Part shown: positions 1 through 8,258 of the stretch, piece after piece | Layout of the letters: the number at the start of each line of letters is the position of its first letter | How positions within the stretch are numbered: position 1 is the first letter of the stretch | NCBI GenBank assembly: GCA_016283195.1 | Contig: JAEEML010000068.1 | Span: forward strand, 1-21,267 | Length of the DNA stretch: 21,267 bases | Direction: 5' to 3' | Origin: Deltaproteobacteria bacterium | GTDB taxonomy: Bacteria > JAEEML01 | Notes under the pieces: model-generated | What the model was told of the DNA's origin: nothing | The model's input: the letters and a program-made list of their open reading frames with translations, nothing else | Databases searched by the model: none | Translations under genes and position numbers: made by a program

Positions 1-882
1 GTGCCCACCAGCCACGGCGAGCGCATTACCATGCGTCTATTAGACAGAAGCTCCATTTTGCTCGATCTTACCGACCTCGGCTTTTCGCCGGAAAATTACA
101 AAAAGATGGATCATCTGATCCATTCGCCGCACGGCATTATTCTCGTTACCGGCCCCACGGGCAGTGGTAAAACAACAACTCTATATGCTTGTCTTTCCAA
201 GATAAATACGCCGGATCGCAATATCTTAACCGTTGAAGACCCGGTGGAATATCAGCTCCAGGGCATTAGCCAGGTGCAGGTGAATCCTAAAATTGAGCTC
301 ACTTTTGCTTCCGGCTTGCGCTCTTTCTTGCGTCACGACCCGGATGTTATCATGGTGGGTGAAATCCGCGATTTGGAGACGGCCGAAATTGCTATTCAGG
401 CTTCGCTCACCGGCCACTTGGTGCTCTCAACAATCCACACCAACGACTCTTCTGGCGCTATTATGCGTCTTGTCGATATGGGTGTTGAACCATTTTTGGT
501 AGCCTCTTCGCTCATCGGTATTTTGGCGCAGCGCCTGGTGCGCACCATCTGCCCCCATTGCAAAAAGGCTTACCAGGCGAGCGGCCGCGAGCTAGATGAG
601 CTGGGTATCGATAGCTCTTCTTCCACTTTGCTCTATAAAGGCGAAGGCTGCGAAGCTTGCGGCTATTCCGGCTATCACGGCCGCGCCGGTATTTATGAGC
701 TTTTAACCATTGATGACGATATCCGCCGCCTGGTTATGGCCAATAGCGATGCCAGTACAGTAAAGCGCACCGCCACCGGCAAAGGTATGTTAACCTTGCG
801 CGAAGACGGTGCCCATAAAGTTTTGGCCGGTATCACCACTACTTCCGAAGTTTTGCGTGTTACCCACGAAGATGAGTTCTAG
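1..882 (+). CDS. gspE: Type II secretion ATPase GspE, 3' part (5' end outside window)
   Basis: GspE is the cytoplasmic hexameric ATPase that powers pseudopilus assembly in type II secretion. Only the C-terminal 293 residues are present. The reading frame is open to the left edge and begins inside the family's PT-HGER-RLLD segment, so the GTG at base 1 is not the real start. Visible motifs, numbered from the window edge, are Walker [10 protein letters not shown] (51-59), the Asp box LTVEDPVEY (76-84), Walker [13 protein letters not shown] (113-124), the His box [14 protein letters not shown] (137-150), and the zinc-binding tetracysteine CPHC (184-187) plus CEAC (217-220). The tetracysteine separates T2SS/type IV pilus assembly ATPases from retraction ATPases. 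The N1E domain that contacts GspL is missing because of the window edge. The gene is followed after 2 bases by gspF, in operon arrangement. PilB is the alternative, but the downstream gspF-N genes settle it. Confidence 0.96.
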   Translation: MPTSHGERITMRLLDRSSILLDLTDLGFSPENYKKMDHLIHSPHGIILVTGPTGSGKTTTLYACLSKINTPDRNILTVEDPVEYQLQGISQVQVNPKIELTFASGLRSFLRHDPDVIMVGEIRDLETAEIAIQASLTGHLVLSTIHTNDSSGAIMRLVDMGVEPFLVASSLIGILAQRLVRTICPHCKKAYQASGRELDELGIDSSSSTLLYKGEGCEACGYSGYHGRAGIYELLTIDDDIRRLVMANSDASTVKRTATGKGMLTLREDGAHKVLAGITTTSEVLRVTHEDEF

Positions 883-884
883 CT

Positions 885-2126
885 ATGCCGGTATTTGCCT
901 ATAAAGGACTAAATAGCGCCGGGCGCAATGTGAGCGGTATGCTCGATGCCGATAATGAGCGCCATGCCAAGCAGCTACTTAGGCGCGATGGCATTTACCC
1001 TACCTCGCTTAAAGAGACAGCCGGTGGCGGCTCTAGCGGCGGGAAAGGCGGCGCGGCCGGTGCGGCCAGCGATTTGCGTAGTTCCATGCAAAGAGTTTCC
1101 ACGCAGGACCTCGCTGTGGCTACCCGCCAGCTGGCTACGCTGGTGCATGCCGGTATTCCACTGGTGGATTCTCTCGCCGCTTTGGTGGACCAAACAGAAA
1201 ATGTCAAATTAAAATCCATACTTGGTGTGGTAAAGCAAGACATTAACGAAGGCGCCTCTTTTGCCGATGCCTTAACGAAGCACCCAAAAGTATTTAATTC
1301 TCTTTACATAAATATGATCCGCGCCGGCGAGCAATCTGGCGCACTCGATATTGTTTTGAGCCGTCTCGCCGACTTTACCGAAAGCCAGAATCAACTCAAA
1401 AATAAAGTAGTAAGTACGCTGGTTTACCCGGTGATTATGCTGGTTGTCTCGGCTATTGTCGTTGGTATTCTCTTTGTTTTTGTCATTCCCAAAATCACCA
1501 AGATTTTTGAAGCGCAAAAGGTGGCCTTGCCATTTTTGACTCAGGCGCTTATTTTTGTGGCCACCGCCGCCAGCCAGTATTGGTGGCTTTGCATTATGGT
1601 GGTGGCCGCCCTTGTTTGGGCTTTTAATAAATATATCAACAGTAAGAGCGGGCGCGTTAAATGGGATGCCTTTATTTTAAAAGTGCCGGTTATCGGGCCG
1701 CTCCTGCGTATGCTGGCTGTTTCCCGTTTTACCCGCACTCTGGCTACGCTGATGAGTTCCGGCGTGCCGCTCCTTGCCTCTTTTGATATTGTGAAAAACG
1801 TAGTGGGCAATACCATTTTAAAAGAGGCTATCGAGCATGCCCGCGAGGGAGTTAAAGAGGGCGAAAGCATTGCTGCGCCTTTAAAAAGAAGCGGCCAGTT
1901 TCCGCCTATTGTTACCCACATGATAGCGACAGGCGAAAAAACGGGCCAACTTGAAGAGATGCTCACCAATATTGCGACAAGCTACGAAACCCAGGTGGAT
2001 GCCAAAGTAATGGCTTTAACTTCCATCATGGAGCCCATTATTATTGTCATGCTGGGCGGCGTGGTGGCCTGCGTGGTGTTTGCTATTATTATGCCCATGG
2101 TACAACTATCCAGTTTTGCTGGATAA
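885..2126 (+). CDS. gspF: Type II secretion inner-membrane platform protein GspF
   Basis: GspF is the polytopic inner-membrane protein at the centre of the T2SS assembly platform, where it couples GspE ATP hydrolysis to pseudopilin insertion. The 413-residue product starts MPVFAYKGLN, the usual N-terminus of the family. It has two repeated T2SSF domains (about 76-199 and 279-401), each with a G-E-x-(S/T)-G-x-L motif (149-154 and 350-355). Three predicted membrane helices lie at about 178-201, 222-247 and 382-404. A glycine/alanine/serine linker (46-61) joins the N-terminal segment to the first domain. Length and layout are normal for the family. The start is 2 bases after the gspE stop, so translation is probably coupled. 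PilC is the pilus homologue; context favours GspF. Confidence 0.96.
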   Translation: MPVFAYKGLNSAGRNVSGMLDADNERHAKQLLRRDGIYPTSLKETAGGGSSGGKGGAAGAASDLRSSMQRVSTQDLAVATRQLATLVHAGIPLVDSLAALVDQTENVKLKSILGVVKQDINEGASFADALTKHPKVFNSLYINMIRAGEQSGALDIVLSRLADFTESQNQLKNKVVSTLVYPVIMLVVSAIVVGILFVFVIPKITKIFEAQKVALPFLTQALIFVATAASQYWWLCIMVVAALVWAFNKYINSKSGRVKWDAFILKVPVIGPLLRMLAVSRFTRTLATLMSSGVPLLASFDIVKNVVGNTILKEAIEHAREGVKEGESIAAPLKRSGQFPPIVTHMIATGEKTGQLEEMLTNIATSYETQVDAKVMALTSIMEPIIIVMLGGVVACVVFAIIMPMVQLSSFAG

Positions 2127-2144
2127 ATTTATAGGAGCTACAAA

Positions 2145-2582
2145 ATGCAAAAGAAGGAATTGAATAAGCGCAGAAGAAGAGCCCAGCTGGGTATGACCCT
2201 CGTGGAAATCATGGTGGTTATCGTCATCATCGGTATGGTCATGGGTATGGTTGGTGCTTCGGTCTTTGGTTCTCTCGGCAACGCCCAGCGCGATGTGGCC
2301 AGCAGCCAAATCAAGAAATTCGGTGAAGCGCTCGACCTTTACAAACTGGCTCTCAGAAAATACCCCTCCACCGGCGAAGGGCTTAACGCTCTCGTTTCTC
2401 CGCCCAATAACCAGGAGCCTTTTATGAAGGAAATTCCCAAAGATCCCTGGGATAATCCTTATAGCTATGTTTACCCCGGCACTCACAATCAGGGGAGCTA
2501 TGATATTTGCTCTAACGGCCCTGATATGACCGCCGGCACCTCTGATGACGTGTGCAACTACGAAACAGCGGGATCTATGTAA
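2145..2582 (+). CDS. gspG: Major pseudopilin GspG
   Basis: GspG is the main subunit of the periplasmic pseudopilus. The 145-residue precursor has a basic leader (KRRRR) followed by the prepilin peptidase site G16|M17, with the conserved Glu at +5 (E21) and the N-methylated hydrophobic helix after it. Mature +1 is Met rather than the common Phe, which the family tolerates. The globular part shows the GspG landmarks: YPSTGEGLNAL, the DPWDNPY motif and the C-terminal Asp-rich calcium loop (SNGPD...GTSDD). Length is typical. A good ribosome binding site (GGAG at 2133-2136) lies upstream, which fits high expression. Codons such as ATC, GTC and CTC are more frequent here than in neighbouring gsp genes, consistent with an abundant product. 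Confidence 0.97.
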   Translation: MQKKELNKRRRRAQLGMTLVEIMVVIVIIGMVMGMVGASVFGSLGNAQRDVASSQIKKFGEALDLYKLALRKYPSTGEGLNALVSPPNNQEPFMKEIPKDPWDNPYSYVYPGTHNQGSYDICSNGPDMTAGTSDDVCNYETAGSM

Positions 2583-2597
2583 TTTTTTTGAGGTATT

Positions 2598-3353
2598 ATG
2601 CTACTGAACGCGGCACCAAAGAGCTTCTGCGGCTCATCTTTTAAAAGAAAAAGCCGCGCTTTTACGCTGATTGAGGTCATCATTACTTTGGCGGTGATTG
2701 GCCTCATGATGGGGGTCTCTGTGCCTCTCGTCTCCTCCTTCTCCAAAGCCGAACTGCGTCTTGCCAGTGGGCGCATCTCGGCGCTCATGCGTGATGCTTA
2801 TAACAGTGCTGCTCTTATGGGGGGCACCAGTCGCTTGGTTTTTGACCTGGATGAAGGTACCATTACTCTCGAAAGTCAGGAGCAGGTGCAGTATTTAAAA
2901 AAAGCCGGTGAAAGCGAGGAAGAGCAAAAGGCCAACTCGCTCGATAAAAATAAAGAAAAAGAAGAAGAAGAGGAAGAACATTCGGAAGATAACGAACTGG
3001 CTATCGGCGGTGAAACCATCACTAAAGGCGAGCTGGCAGCTCTGGCTAAGGCCATGGGAATTGGCGGCGGCGGTAGCATGGCTCCCAAAACCACCCTTTT
3101 TTCTTATGCCGATGCCGGAGATGAAAATACCTCTTACACTTTGCCGGAAGGGATTAAATTTGCCGGTTTTTGGGCCGAGCATTTAAGCGATGAATTGCAT
3201 AGCGGAAAAGTATATTTATATTTCTTTTCCATGGGTTATACAGAGGAGGCTATTATTTATATAACCAATGAAGAAGGCACTATCTATAGCCTGGAAGTGG
3301 CTCCTTTAACCGGGCGCATTACTATCCACGATGAGAGGATTCCCCTGCCATGA
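2598..3353 (+). CDS. gspH: Minor pseudopilin GspH-like protein with charged insert
   Basis: A type IV pilin-like minor pseudopilin, assigned to GspH by position between gspG and gspI and by its N-terminus. The N-terminal methylation segment FTLIEVIITLAVIGLMM starts at residue 22 with Glu at +5 (E26). The residue before the cleavage site is Ala21, not the canonical Gly. At 251 residues it is longer than the usual GspH (about 160-190). Much of the excess is a lysine/glutamate-rich low-complexity stretch (about 104-135, including a run of six Glu, coded at about 2952-2978) and a Gly-rich loop near 156-160. The beta-rich C-terminal part (about 165-251) fits a GspH/FimT globular fold. GAGG at 2590-2593 sets the start. 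The gene ends in an ATGA overlap with gspI. Confidence 0.85.
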   Translation: MLLNAAPKSFCGSSFKRKSRAFTLIEVIITLAVIGLMMGVSVPLVSSFSKAELRLASGRISALMRDAYNSAALMGGTSRLVFDLDEGTITLESQEQVQYLKKAGESEEEQKANSLDKNKEKEEEEEEHSEDNELAIGGETITKGELAALAKAMGIGGGGSMAPKTTLFSYADAGDENTSYTLPEGIKFAGFWAEHLSDELHSGKVYLYFFSMGYTEEAIIYITNEEGTIYSLEVAPLTGRITIHDERIPLP

Positions 3354-4024
3354 AGCCAAAGCGCGCCGCTATAAGGGAGCGGAGTAGCTCCTTTCTTACT
3401 TTGCCCGGACGGGGCGGAGGCGGTTTTACGCTTTTAGAGACGGTGGTGGCTCTCGCCATTTTGGCTATTTCTCTGAGCTCGCTTTTAACTTCCAATGCTT
3501 CATCGGTAGATGTTATCGGCCGCTCGCGCGACCTTACCGTGGCCACACTTTTGGCTCAGAGCAAATTTATCGACATTGAAGAGCACTTAATAGACGAAAA
3601 ATTCAAGCAGGGCACAGAGAGCGAAAAGGGTGATTTTAAAGACGAAGGCTGGCCCGATTACAAATGGGCCTACGAAGTGCGCGAAATATCGGTTGATCTT
3701 TTGGATTTTAGCCAGGGAGTGGAAAATCTCATCCCCGGAGCGGCCGATATGGAAGATGAGGCCAAAGATGTCATGGAGGCTTCGGTTGACGGCATTATGG
3801 GCACTTTGGGCCCCATGGTTGACCCCTTTTTAAATGATGTGGCCAATTCTTTGCGCCTTATTTATCTTACGGTTACCTGGCCGCGTGGCCGTTATTACCA
3901 GAGCGCTTCTTTTAGCCGCCTGGTGACTACGCGCGATTATTCCTTTGCCCCGCTTTTAGACGAAATGACTAAAGGTCTGGAAGATTCAGCTAATACCAGC
4001 CAAAATCAGGGGGTACTAAGGTGA
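3350..4024 (+). CDS. gspI: Minor pseudopilin GspI-like protein, enlarged
   Basis: GspI is one of the minor pseudopilins of the tip complex (H-I-J-K). The prepilin site is G25|F26 after a Gly-rich leader end (RGGGG), with Glu at +5 (E30) and the hydrophobic helix TVVALAILAISLSSLL. In the mature region, the VATLLAQSKF segment resembles the GspI pattern of a helix with conserved Ala and Lys. The C-terminal strands (LIYLTVTWPRG...SASFSRLVTTR) fit a GspI beta sheet. At 224 residues it is well above the usual roughly 120-130. The extra length is mostly an acidic, hydrophobic segment (about 120-165) before the last strands, plus a C-terminal tail. The start ATG overlaps the gspH stop (ATGA) and the stop overlaps gspJ (GTGA), so expression is likely coupled. 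Confidence 0.87.
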   Translation: MKPKRAAIRERSSSFLTLPGRGGGGFTLLETVVALAILAISLSSLLTSNASSVDVIGRSRDLTVATLLAQSKFIDIEEHLIDEKFKQGTESEKGDFKDEGWPDYKWAYEVREISVDLLDFSQGVENLIPGAADMEDEAKDVMEASVDGIMGTLGPMVDPFLNDVANSLRLIYLTVTWPRGRYYQSASFSRLVTTRDYSFAPLLDEMTKGLEDSANTSQNQGVLR

Positions 4025-4746
4025 AAATGGCCCCCGGAAAAATGTTTATTTACAGAGCCTTTACCTTGACAGAAGTTATGGTGGCCGTGCTGATTATCGG
4101 CATGATCGGCACTTTAACTTACGGAGTTTTCGGCAATACTTTAACTGTGCGCGACCGGGCTATGGAGGTTGGTCTGCGCTATCATGAAGTGCGCCAGGGC
4201 ATGAAGCGTATGTCGCGGGAAATATCCATGGCCTACCTTAGCCGCCATTACAATTGCCAGGACCGGCGCACCACCACTATCTTTCAAAAAAAGGAGAGCG
4301 GCGGCAGTGACAGCCTTTTGTTTTCCTCGTTTTCGCATATAAAAATGCGCGAAGATGCCAATGAGTCCGATCAAAATATTATCCACTATTTTGTTGAGCA
4401 AGATCCCAAAGACCGCACTGTAAAGTCACTTATGCGCCGGGAGAAAAATCGCATTGACGATGAACCGGAACGCGGCGGAAAAGTTCAGGTGCTGATTCCC
4501 AATATCAAGGAACTTAAGTTTGAGTTTTATAATGAAAAACAAGATGATTGGGTGGATGATTGGGATACCGAACATTCGGATAATCGCCAGCAATTGCCGC
4601 TTTATGTAAAAATCACCGTGGAGGTGGAAGGGGCAGGGCGCAGTAAAGAAGTATTTACCACCAAAACGCAGGTTTATCTCCATTCCACCGATTTTGTGGA
4701 CGGCCTTTTAATCAGCGGTACCGGTTTTACCGCCTGTCCGGAGTGA
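4021..4746 (+). CDS. gspJ: Minor pseudopilin GspJ
   Basis: GspJ is the larger minor pseudopilin of the tip complex. The 241-residue product has a short leader, cleavage predicted at A13|F14 (Ala instead of Gly at -1) and Glu at +5 (E18), followed by the helix VMVAVLIIGMIGTLTYGVFG. The region MSREISMAYLSRHYN and the later FYNEKQDDWVDDWDTE...LPLYVKITVEV pattern are typical of GspJ. The start is a GTG overlapping the gspI stop by 4 bases (GTGA); an ATG two codons later (4027) is an alternative that would not change the mature protein. The gene ends in another GTGA overlap with gspK. Length is close to the family norm of about 200-230. Confidence 0.93.
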   Translation: MKMAPGKMFIYRAFTLTEVMVAVLIIGMIGTLTYGVFGNTLTVRDRAMEVGLRYHEVRQGMKRMSREISMAYLSRHYNCQDRRTTTIFQKKESGGSDSLLFSSFSHIKMREDANESDQNIIHYFVEQDPKDRTVKSLMRREKNRIDDEPERGGKVQVLIPNIKELKFEFYNEKQDDWVDDWDTEHSDNRQQLPLYVKITVEVEGAGRSKEVFTTKTQVYLHSTDFVDGLLISGTGFTACPE

Positions 4747-5960
4747 ATAAAATGGCCGAAATTAAAACAAAAAAACAGCATGAAAAAGGGGTGGCATTGA
4801 TTATGGTGCTGACAACCCTTACCCTGGTGAGCCTGGTGGTTAGCGAATTTGCTTTTGAAAGCCGGGTGGAATACCAGGTGGCGATAAATGCCCAAGATGA
4901 GCTTCAGGCTTATAATAATGCCCTCTCCGCTATGCGGCTACGCTCGCTGCTTTTAAAACAGGCCAGCAAAATGGAGAGCACGATTAAAATGCTCTTTACC
5001 GCTATGGGGCTGCCGGCCTCCTCGCTGCCGCCCACTTCGCAAATTATGCAAATGGTGCCTATTGATTGCGGGATGCTCTCCGGCCTTTTTAAATTAAAAG
5101 ACAGCCGCCTCATTCCGCAAACGGCGCTGGAAAATGCCGCTGCGCCGGCGGCCTCCGGCGATGAAGAAGCGGTAAACGCGGTATTCATGGGCGATTGCAG
5201 CGCCGAGCTCATTAGCGAGCACTCCAAAATATCGGTAAATATTTTGCGCAACAACAGTGGCATAGCGCCGCAGCAGACCATTCAGCGCCTTATTTTGAGC
5301 CTCTCTACCAAAGATATGGAAAAGTTTTTTGAAAAAGACGATGCCAACGGCCAACACGCCGAAAAACCCGATGAGCTTGTCTCCGCCATTAAAGACTGGG
5401 TGGACGACGACTCAGAAGAAACGGGCGGTTCGGCCGATGAAGACCGCCATTATCAATATTTGGATGATTCTTATAAAGCTAAAAATGCCCCCTTTGATTC
5501 TTTAGAAGAGATTCAGCTTGTCTATGGCATAAATGATGAACTTTGGAATATTTTGCGCGATAAATTAACTATTTATACTCAAGAAGGCACTATTGATGCG
5601 GCGACTGCTTCTCTGGAGCAGATACTTTTTGCTTTGGGCGCCTGCCTTAATCCGCAGGTTGATCCTTTGCAACTCCAAAATAATCCGGGTCTTGCGCTCT
5701 TTTTGGAGCAAATGCAACTGGCCCGTATCCCTGGGCTCTCTTTCGCCGTTATCAATAGCTCTTTTGTCACTTCGCTTTTAACCGATGCCAAAATCGTCGA
5801 ATACTTTGACACTGCCTGTATAAAGAGTAGTTTTGCCGAGAAGAGCGGAAACACCTGGTTCCGCATTATTGCCACCGGTTCCAGCGGCAATGTAACCAGG
5901 CGTATAAATGCCGTTTTTCAGGCCGGTGAAGGTAAGTATTATTACTGGCGCGAAGAGTAG
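4743..5960 (+). CDS. gspK: Minor pseudopilin GspK (tip)
   Basis: GspK is the largest minor pseudopilin and caps the pseudopilus tip. The 405-residue product has its prepilin site at G16|V17 and, as is characteristic of GspK, lacks the +5 glutamate (Met21). The hydrophobic helix VALIMVLTTLTLVSLVV follows. The body shows the K-I-S-V-N strand, a predicted DWVDDD acidic stretch and the KNAPFDSLEEIQLVYGI motif, which is well conserved in GspK and belongs to the large inserted alpha domain. The segment around residues 215-250 is rich in Asp and Glu. The start is a GTG overlapping the gspJ stop; an in-frame ATG at 4752 is an alternative. It is followed after 11 bases by gspL. Confidence 0.94.
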   Translation: MNKMAEIKTKKQHEKGVALIMVLTTLTLVSLVVSEFAFESRVEYQVAINAQDELQAYNNALSAMRLRSLLLKQASKMESTIKMLFTAMGLPASSLPPTSQIMQMVPIDCGMLSGLFKLKDSRLIPQTALENAAAPAASGDEEAVNAVFMGDCSAELISEHSKISVNILRNNSGIAPQQTIQRLILSLSTKDMEKFFEKDDANGQHAEKPDELVSAIKDWVDDDSEETGGSADEDRHYQYLDDSYKAKNAPFDSLEEIQLVYGINDELWNILRDKLTIYTQEGTIDAATASLEQILFALGACLNPQVDPLQLQNNPGLALFLEQMQLARIPGLSFAVINSSFVTSLLTDAKIVEYFDTACIKSSFAEKSGNTWFRIIATGSSGNVTRRINAVFQAGEGKYYYWREE

Positions 5961-5971
5961 GAAGGAATACT

Positions 5972-7690
5972 ATGGCTCGTACCGTTATAGCTTTGGACCT
6001 GGGCACAAAAGCCGTTAAGGCGGTGGTGATAAGCAGCCGTTTTAATAGCCGTGAGATGGTGGCTTGCCACACCGTTCCCGTGGCCATGGCAGAAAATGAT
6101 GAAGCACTGCTTACAAATTGGCGCAGTGCTCTTGAAGAACTAAAAAACCTCGGTCTCTCGGCTCAGGGAGCGACGATTATCGCCTCTTACCCCGGCGGCG
6201 GTCTCAGTAGCCGCATTTTGGAACTGCCATTTAAAGAAAATAAAAAGATCGATACCACCTTGCAAGGCGAGCTCGATTTTCAGCAAACTATTACCGATGT
6301 TGGCGATTTGGCCGCCTGTTGGACGCACGCCGCCGGGGCCAAAGAAAAACTGGTTCCGCCGTATCCCGTTATTGTTTCTACCGTAAAACAGGAGCGCCTG
6401 GCAGCTATTTTAGCTCTATTAAAAGAATCCTCTTTTGACCCGCAAATGCTTTTGCATCCGGCAGCCGGTTATCCGGTTTGTTATAAAGAAAAACAAAAAG
6501 TTCTGGAAAAACAGGAAAAGCAGGAAAAATCCAAAGAAAAGCCGGGCGAAAACGGCCTGGAGTCGGCCCCGGCTATAGAAGCGGAAACCGCTCTCTCTAC
6601 TGAGAGCCAAAATTTTGAAGAACTGGAAATAGTGGCCGATATCGGAGCCAGCCGCACCAATATTGCCATTATCAATAGCCATAATGAATTGGTTTTGACG
6701 CGCACTTTAACTTTTGGGGCTAAAGCTGCCGATGGCGAACTGATGACTGCCCTTGGTATGAGCGCCGAAGAAGCGGCCCATTTTAGAGAAACAGAGATTA
6801 CTTTAGGCAGCCTCCCGAATACTGTTGAAGGGCAAAAAGCCCTTTTGATTTTGGAAAGCCATTTTCGCCTTTTGGCCAGTCAGCTCCGCCTCACCATGAG
6901 CCGCCTTTCAGGTGAAAAGGTCGCTAAAATGCGCCTTACCCTGACCGGCGGCGGTTCGCGGCAGAAGGGCATAACCGAATTTTTACAAAAAGAGCTCTCT
7001 ATCCCGGTGAGCCGTCTGGCGCCGGCTACTCTTTTGGGACCGATATTAAAAGGTGCCGAATTGCTGGAAGCCGAATATTTGCCTATAGCGAGCTTGGCGC
7101 TGCTCTTTTTAGTGGGCCCTAAAAGTTCGGCCCTAGATTTTCGCCGCGGCCCCTTTGCCTTTCAGGGCGAACTCCCATGGATAAAAGGGCAAATTATTCG
7201 CGGAGTTATCGGCTGCTTCGCCGTTTTCCTCTGTGCGCTTTTAAGCCAGGGAGTTGAGCTGCATTTGCTAAATAAGCTCGATAAGCATTTAAGCAGCCAG
7301 TTTTGCAAAATCACTAAGCAGACGGTAAAGCAGGAAATTTGTGACCCGCGGGCAGCTATTTCCGCTCTCACCACTCCTACCGGCCCGCAGGGCAGTACTC
7401 TGCCCACTTACTCGGCAGTGGATCAGTTTATCGCGCTTTCGAAGGGCGTGCCGAGTGAACTGGAAGTTGTCTTTTCAAATATTAGCATCCGCCAGACAAC
7501 CGTGATGATAAAAGGTACTTGCAAAGATTTTGAAACCTTGGATAAGCTTGTGGATTCATTGCAAAAATTACCATGCGTTACCGAGGCAAAACAAACTAAA
7601 TCAGGCAAAATAAAAGAAGAAGTGGAATTTAACATCACCATGAAATACGAGTGCCCGGCCGGGGCGACTCCCTTAAGTGAGGCAAAATAA
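5972..7690 (+). CDS. gspL: Type II secretion assembly platform protein GspL
   Basis: GspL recruits GspE to the inner membrane and contacts GspM. The 572-residue product has a cytoplasmic actin-like region starting with TVIALDLGTKAVKAVVIS (4-21), a second phosphate-loop-like motif ADIGASRTNIAII (near 220-233) and a TGGGSRQKGI motif (near 325), as in the PilM/FtsA fold. One membrane helix follows at about 411-431, then a periplasmic part with a C-terminal ferredoxin-like region (about 475-560). It is longer than enterobacterial GspL (about 400). Part of the difference is a Lys/Glu/Gln-rich insert (about 172-212) between the two actin-like halves. It has a good GGAAGGA ribosome site upstream and overlaps gspM by one base (TAATG). 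Confidence 0.9.
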   Translation: MARTVIALDLGTKAVKAVVISSRFNSREMVACHTVPVAMAENDEALLTNWRSALEELKNLGLSAQGATIIASYPGGGLSSRILELPFKENKKIDTTLQGELDFQQTITDVGDLAACWTHAAGAKEKLVPPYPVIVSTVKQERLAAILALLKESSFDPQMLLHPAAGYPVCYKEKQKVLEKQEKQEKSKEKPGENGLESAPAIEAETALSTESQNFEELEIVADIGASRTNIAIINSHNELVLTRTLTFGAKAADGELMTALGMSAEEAAHFRETEITLGSLPNTVEGQKALLILESHFRLLASQLRLTMSRLSGEKVAKMRLTLTGGGSRQKGITEFLQKELSIPVSRLAPATLLGPILKGAELLEAEYLPIASLALLFLVGPKSSALDFRRGPFAFQGELPWIKGQIIRGVIGCFAVFLCALLSQGVELHLLNKLDKHLSSQFCKITKQTVKQEICDPRAAISALTTPTGPQGSTLPTYSAVDQFIALSKGVPSELEVVFSNISIRQTTVMIKGTCKDFETLDKLVDSLQKLPCVTEAKQTKSGKIKEEVEFNITMKYECPAGATPLSEAK

Positions 7691-8244
7691 TGGCTTTCGA
7701 AGCAATAAGCGGTAAAATTAACGACCGTCTGGCCGAGCTTTCCCAGCGCGAAAGAATAATGCTGGCTATCGGCGGAGTGGCCGTTATTATTATGATTTGT
7801 TTTATGAGCTCCTTTATCCTCTCTAAAAAAGTGGAAATGGCCAAAACCCGCACTGTTGCTAAGAGCAAGCAACTTTCCGAGCTTATGGCTTTGCAATCCA
7901 CTTATGCCAAAAGAGAGCTTTCCGGGCGCCAGTTACAAAATAAATTAAAAGCCAATAAAACGCGCCTCATCAGCCACCTGGAAACGGCCGCTAAAAATGC
8001 CGGGGTGGAAATAGGCAACATGACCCCGCACGACAGTAACCCCGATAGCGACGGTATTGTCGAAACTTCGGTCACCATTAAATTGCAGCGCCTTTCCATC
8101 ACCCGCTTGCAAGAGTTTTTAATGCGGGTTGAAAGCGGCACTCAGGGGCTGGTTTTTATAAAGAGCTTAAATGTCACCAAACGCTTTGACGATAAAACGC
8201 TCCTTGATGTGGAACTGGCTATTTCTACTTATAAAATAAGCTGA
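7690..8244 (+). CDS. gspM: Type II secretion assembly platform protein GspM
   Basis: GspM is a bitopic inner-membrane protein that partners GspL. The 184-residue product has a short cytoplasmic N-terminus with the SQRERIMLAIGG motif seen in GspM and PilO-like proteins, one membrane helix at about 23-44, a periplasmic coiled-coil-prone segment (about 45-105) and a ferredoxin-like C-terminal domain (about 110-184) in which beta strands such as VETSVTIKLQRLS and LDVELAISTYKIS can be seen. Length is typical. The start ATG shares its A with the gspL stop codon, which indicates translational coupling with its binding partner. Confidence 0.9.
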   Translation: MAFEAISGKINDRLAELSQRERIMLAIGGVAVIIMICFMSSFILSKKVEMAKTRTVAKSKQLSELMALQSTYAKRELSGRQLQNKLKANKTRLISHLETAAKNAGVEIGNMTPHDSNPDSDGIVETSVTIKLQRLSITRLQEFLMRVESGTQGLVFIKSLNVTKRFDDKTLLDVELAISTYKIS

Positions 8245-8258
8245 TTACGGAGTATAAA

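Noticed and set aside
1-3. GTG at the first base as start of gspE
   Set aside because: The following residues align inside the GspE family core, so the true start lies upstream of the window.
2952-2978. GAA/GAG-rich tract as a microsatellite or mobile repeat
   Set aside because: It is in frame and codes the Glu/Lys insert of GspH; a simple codon run explains it.
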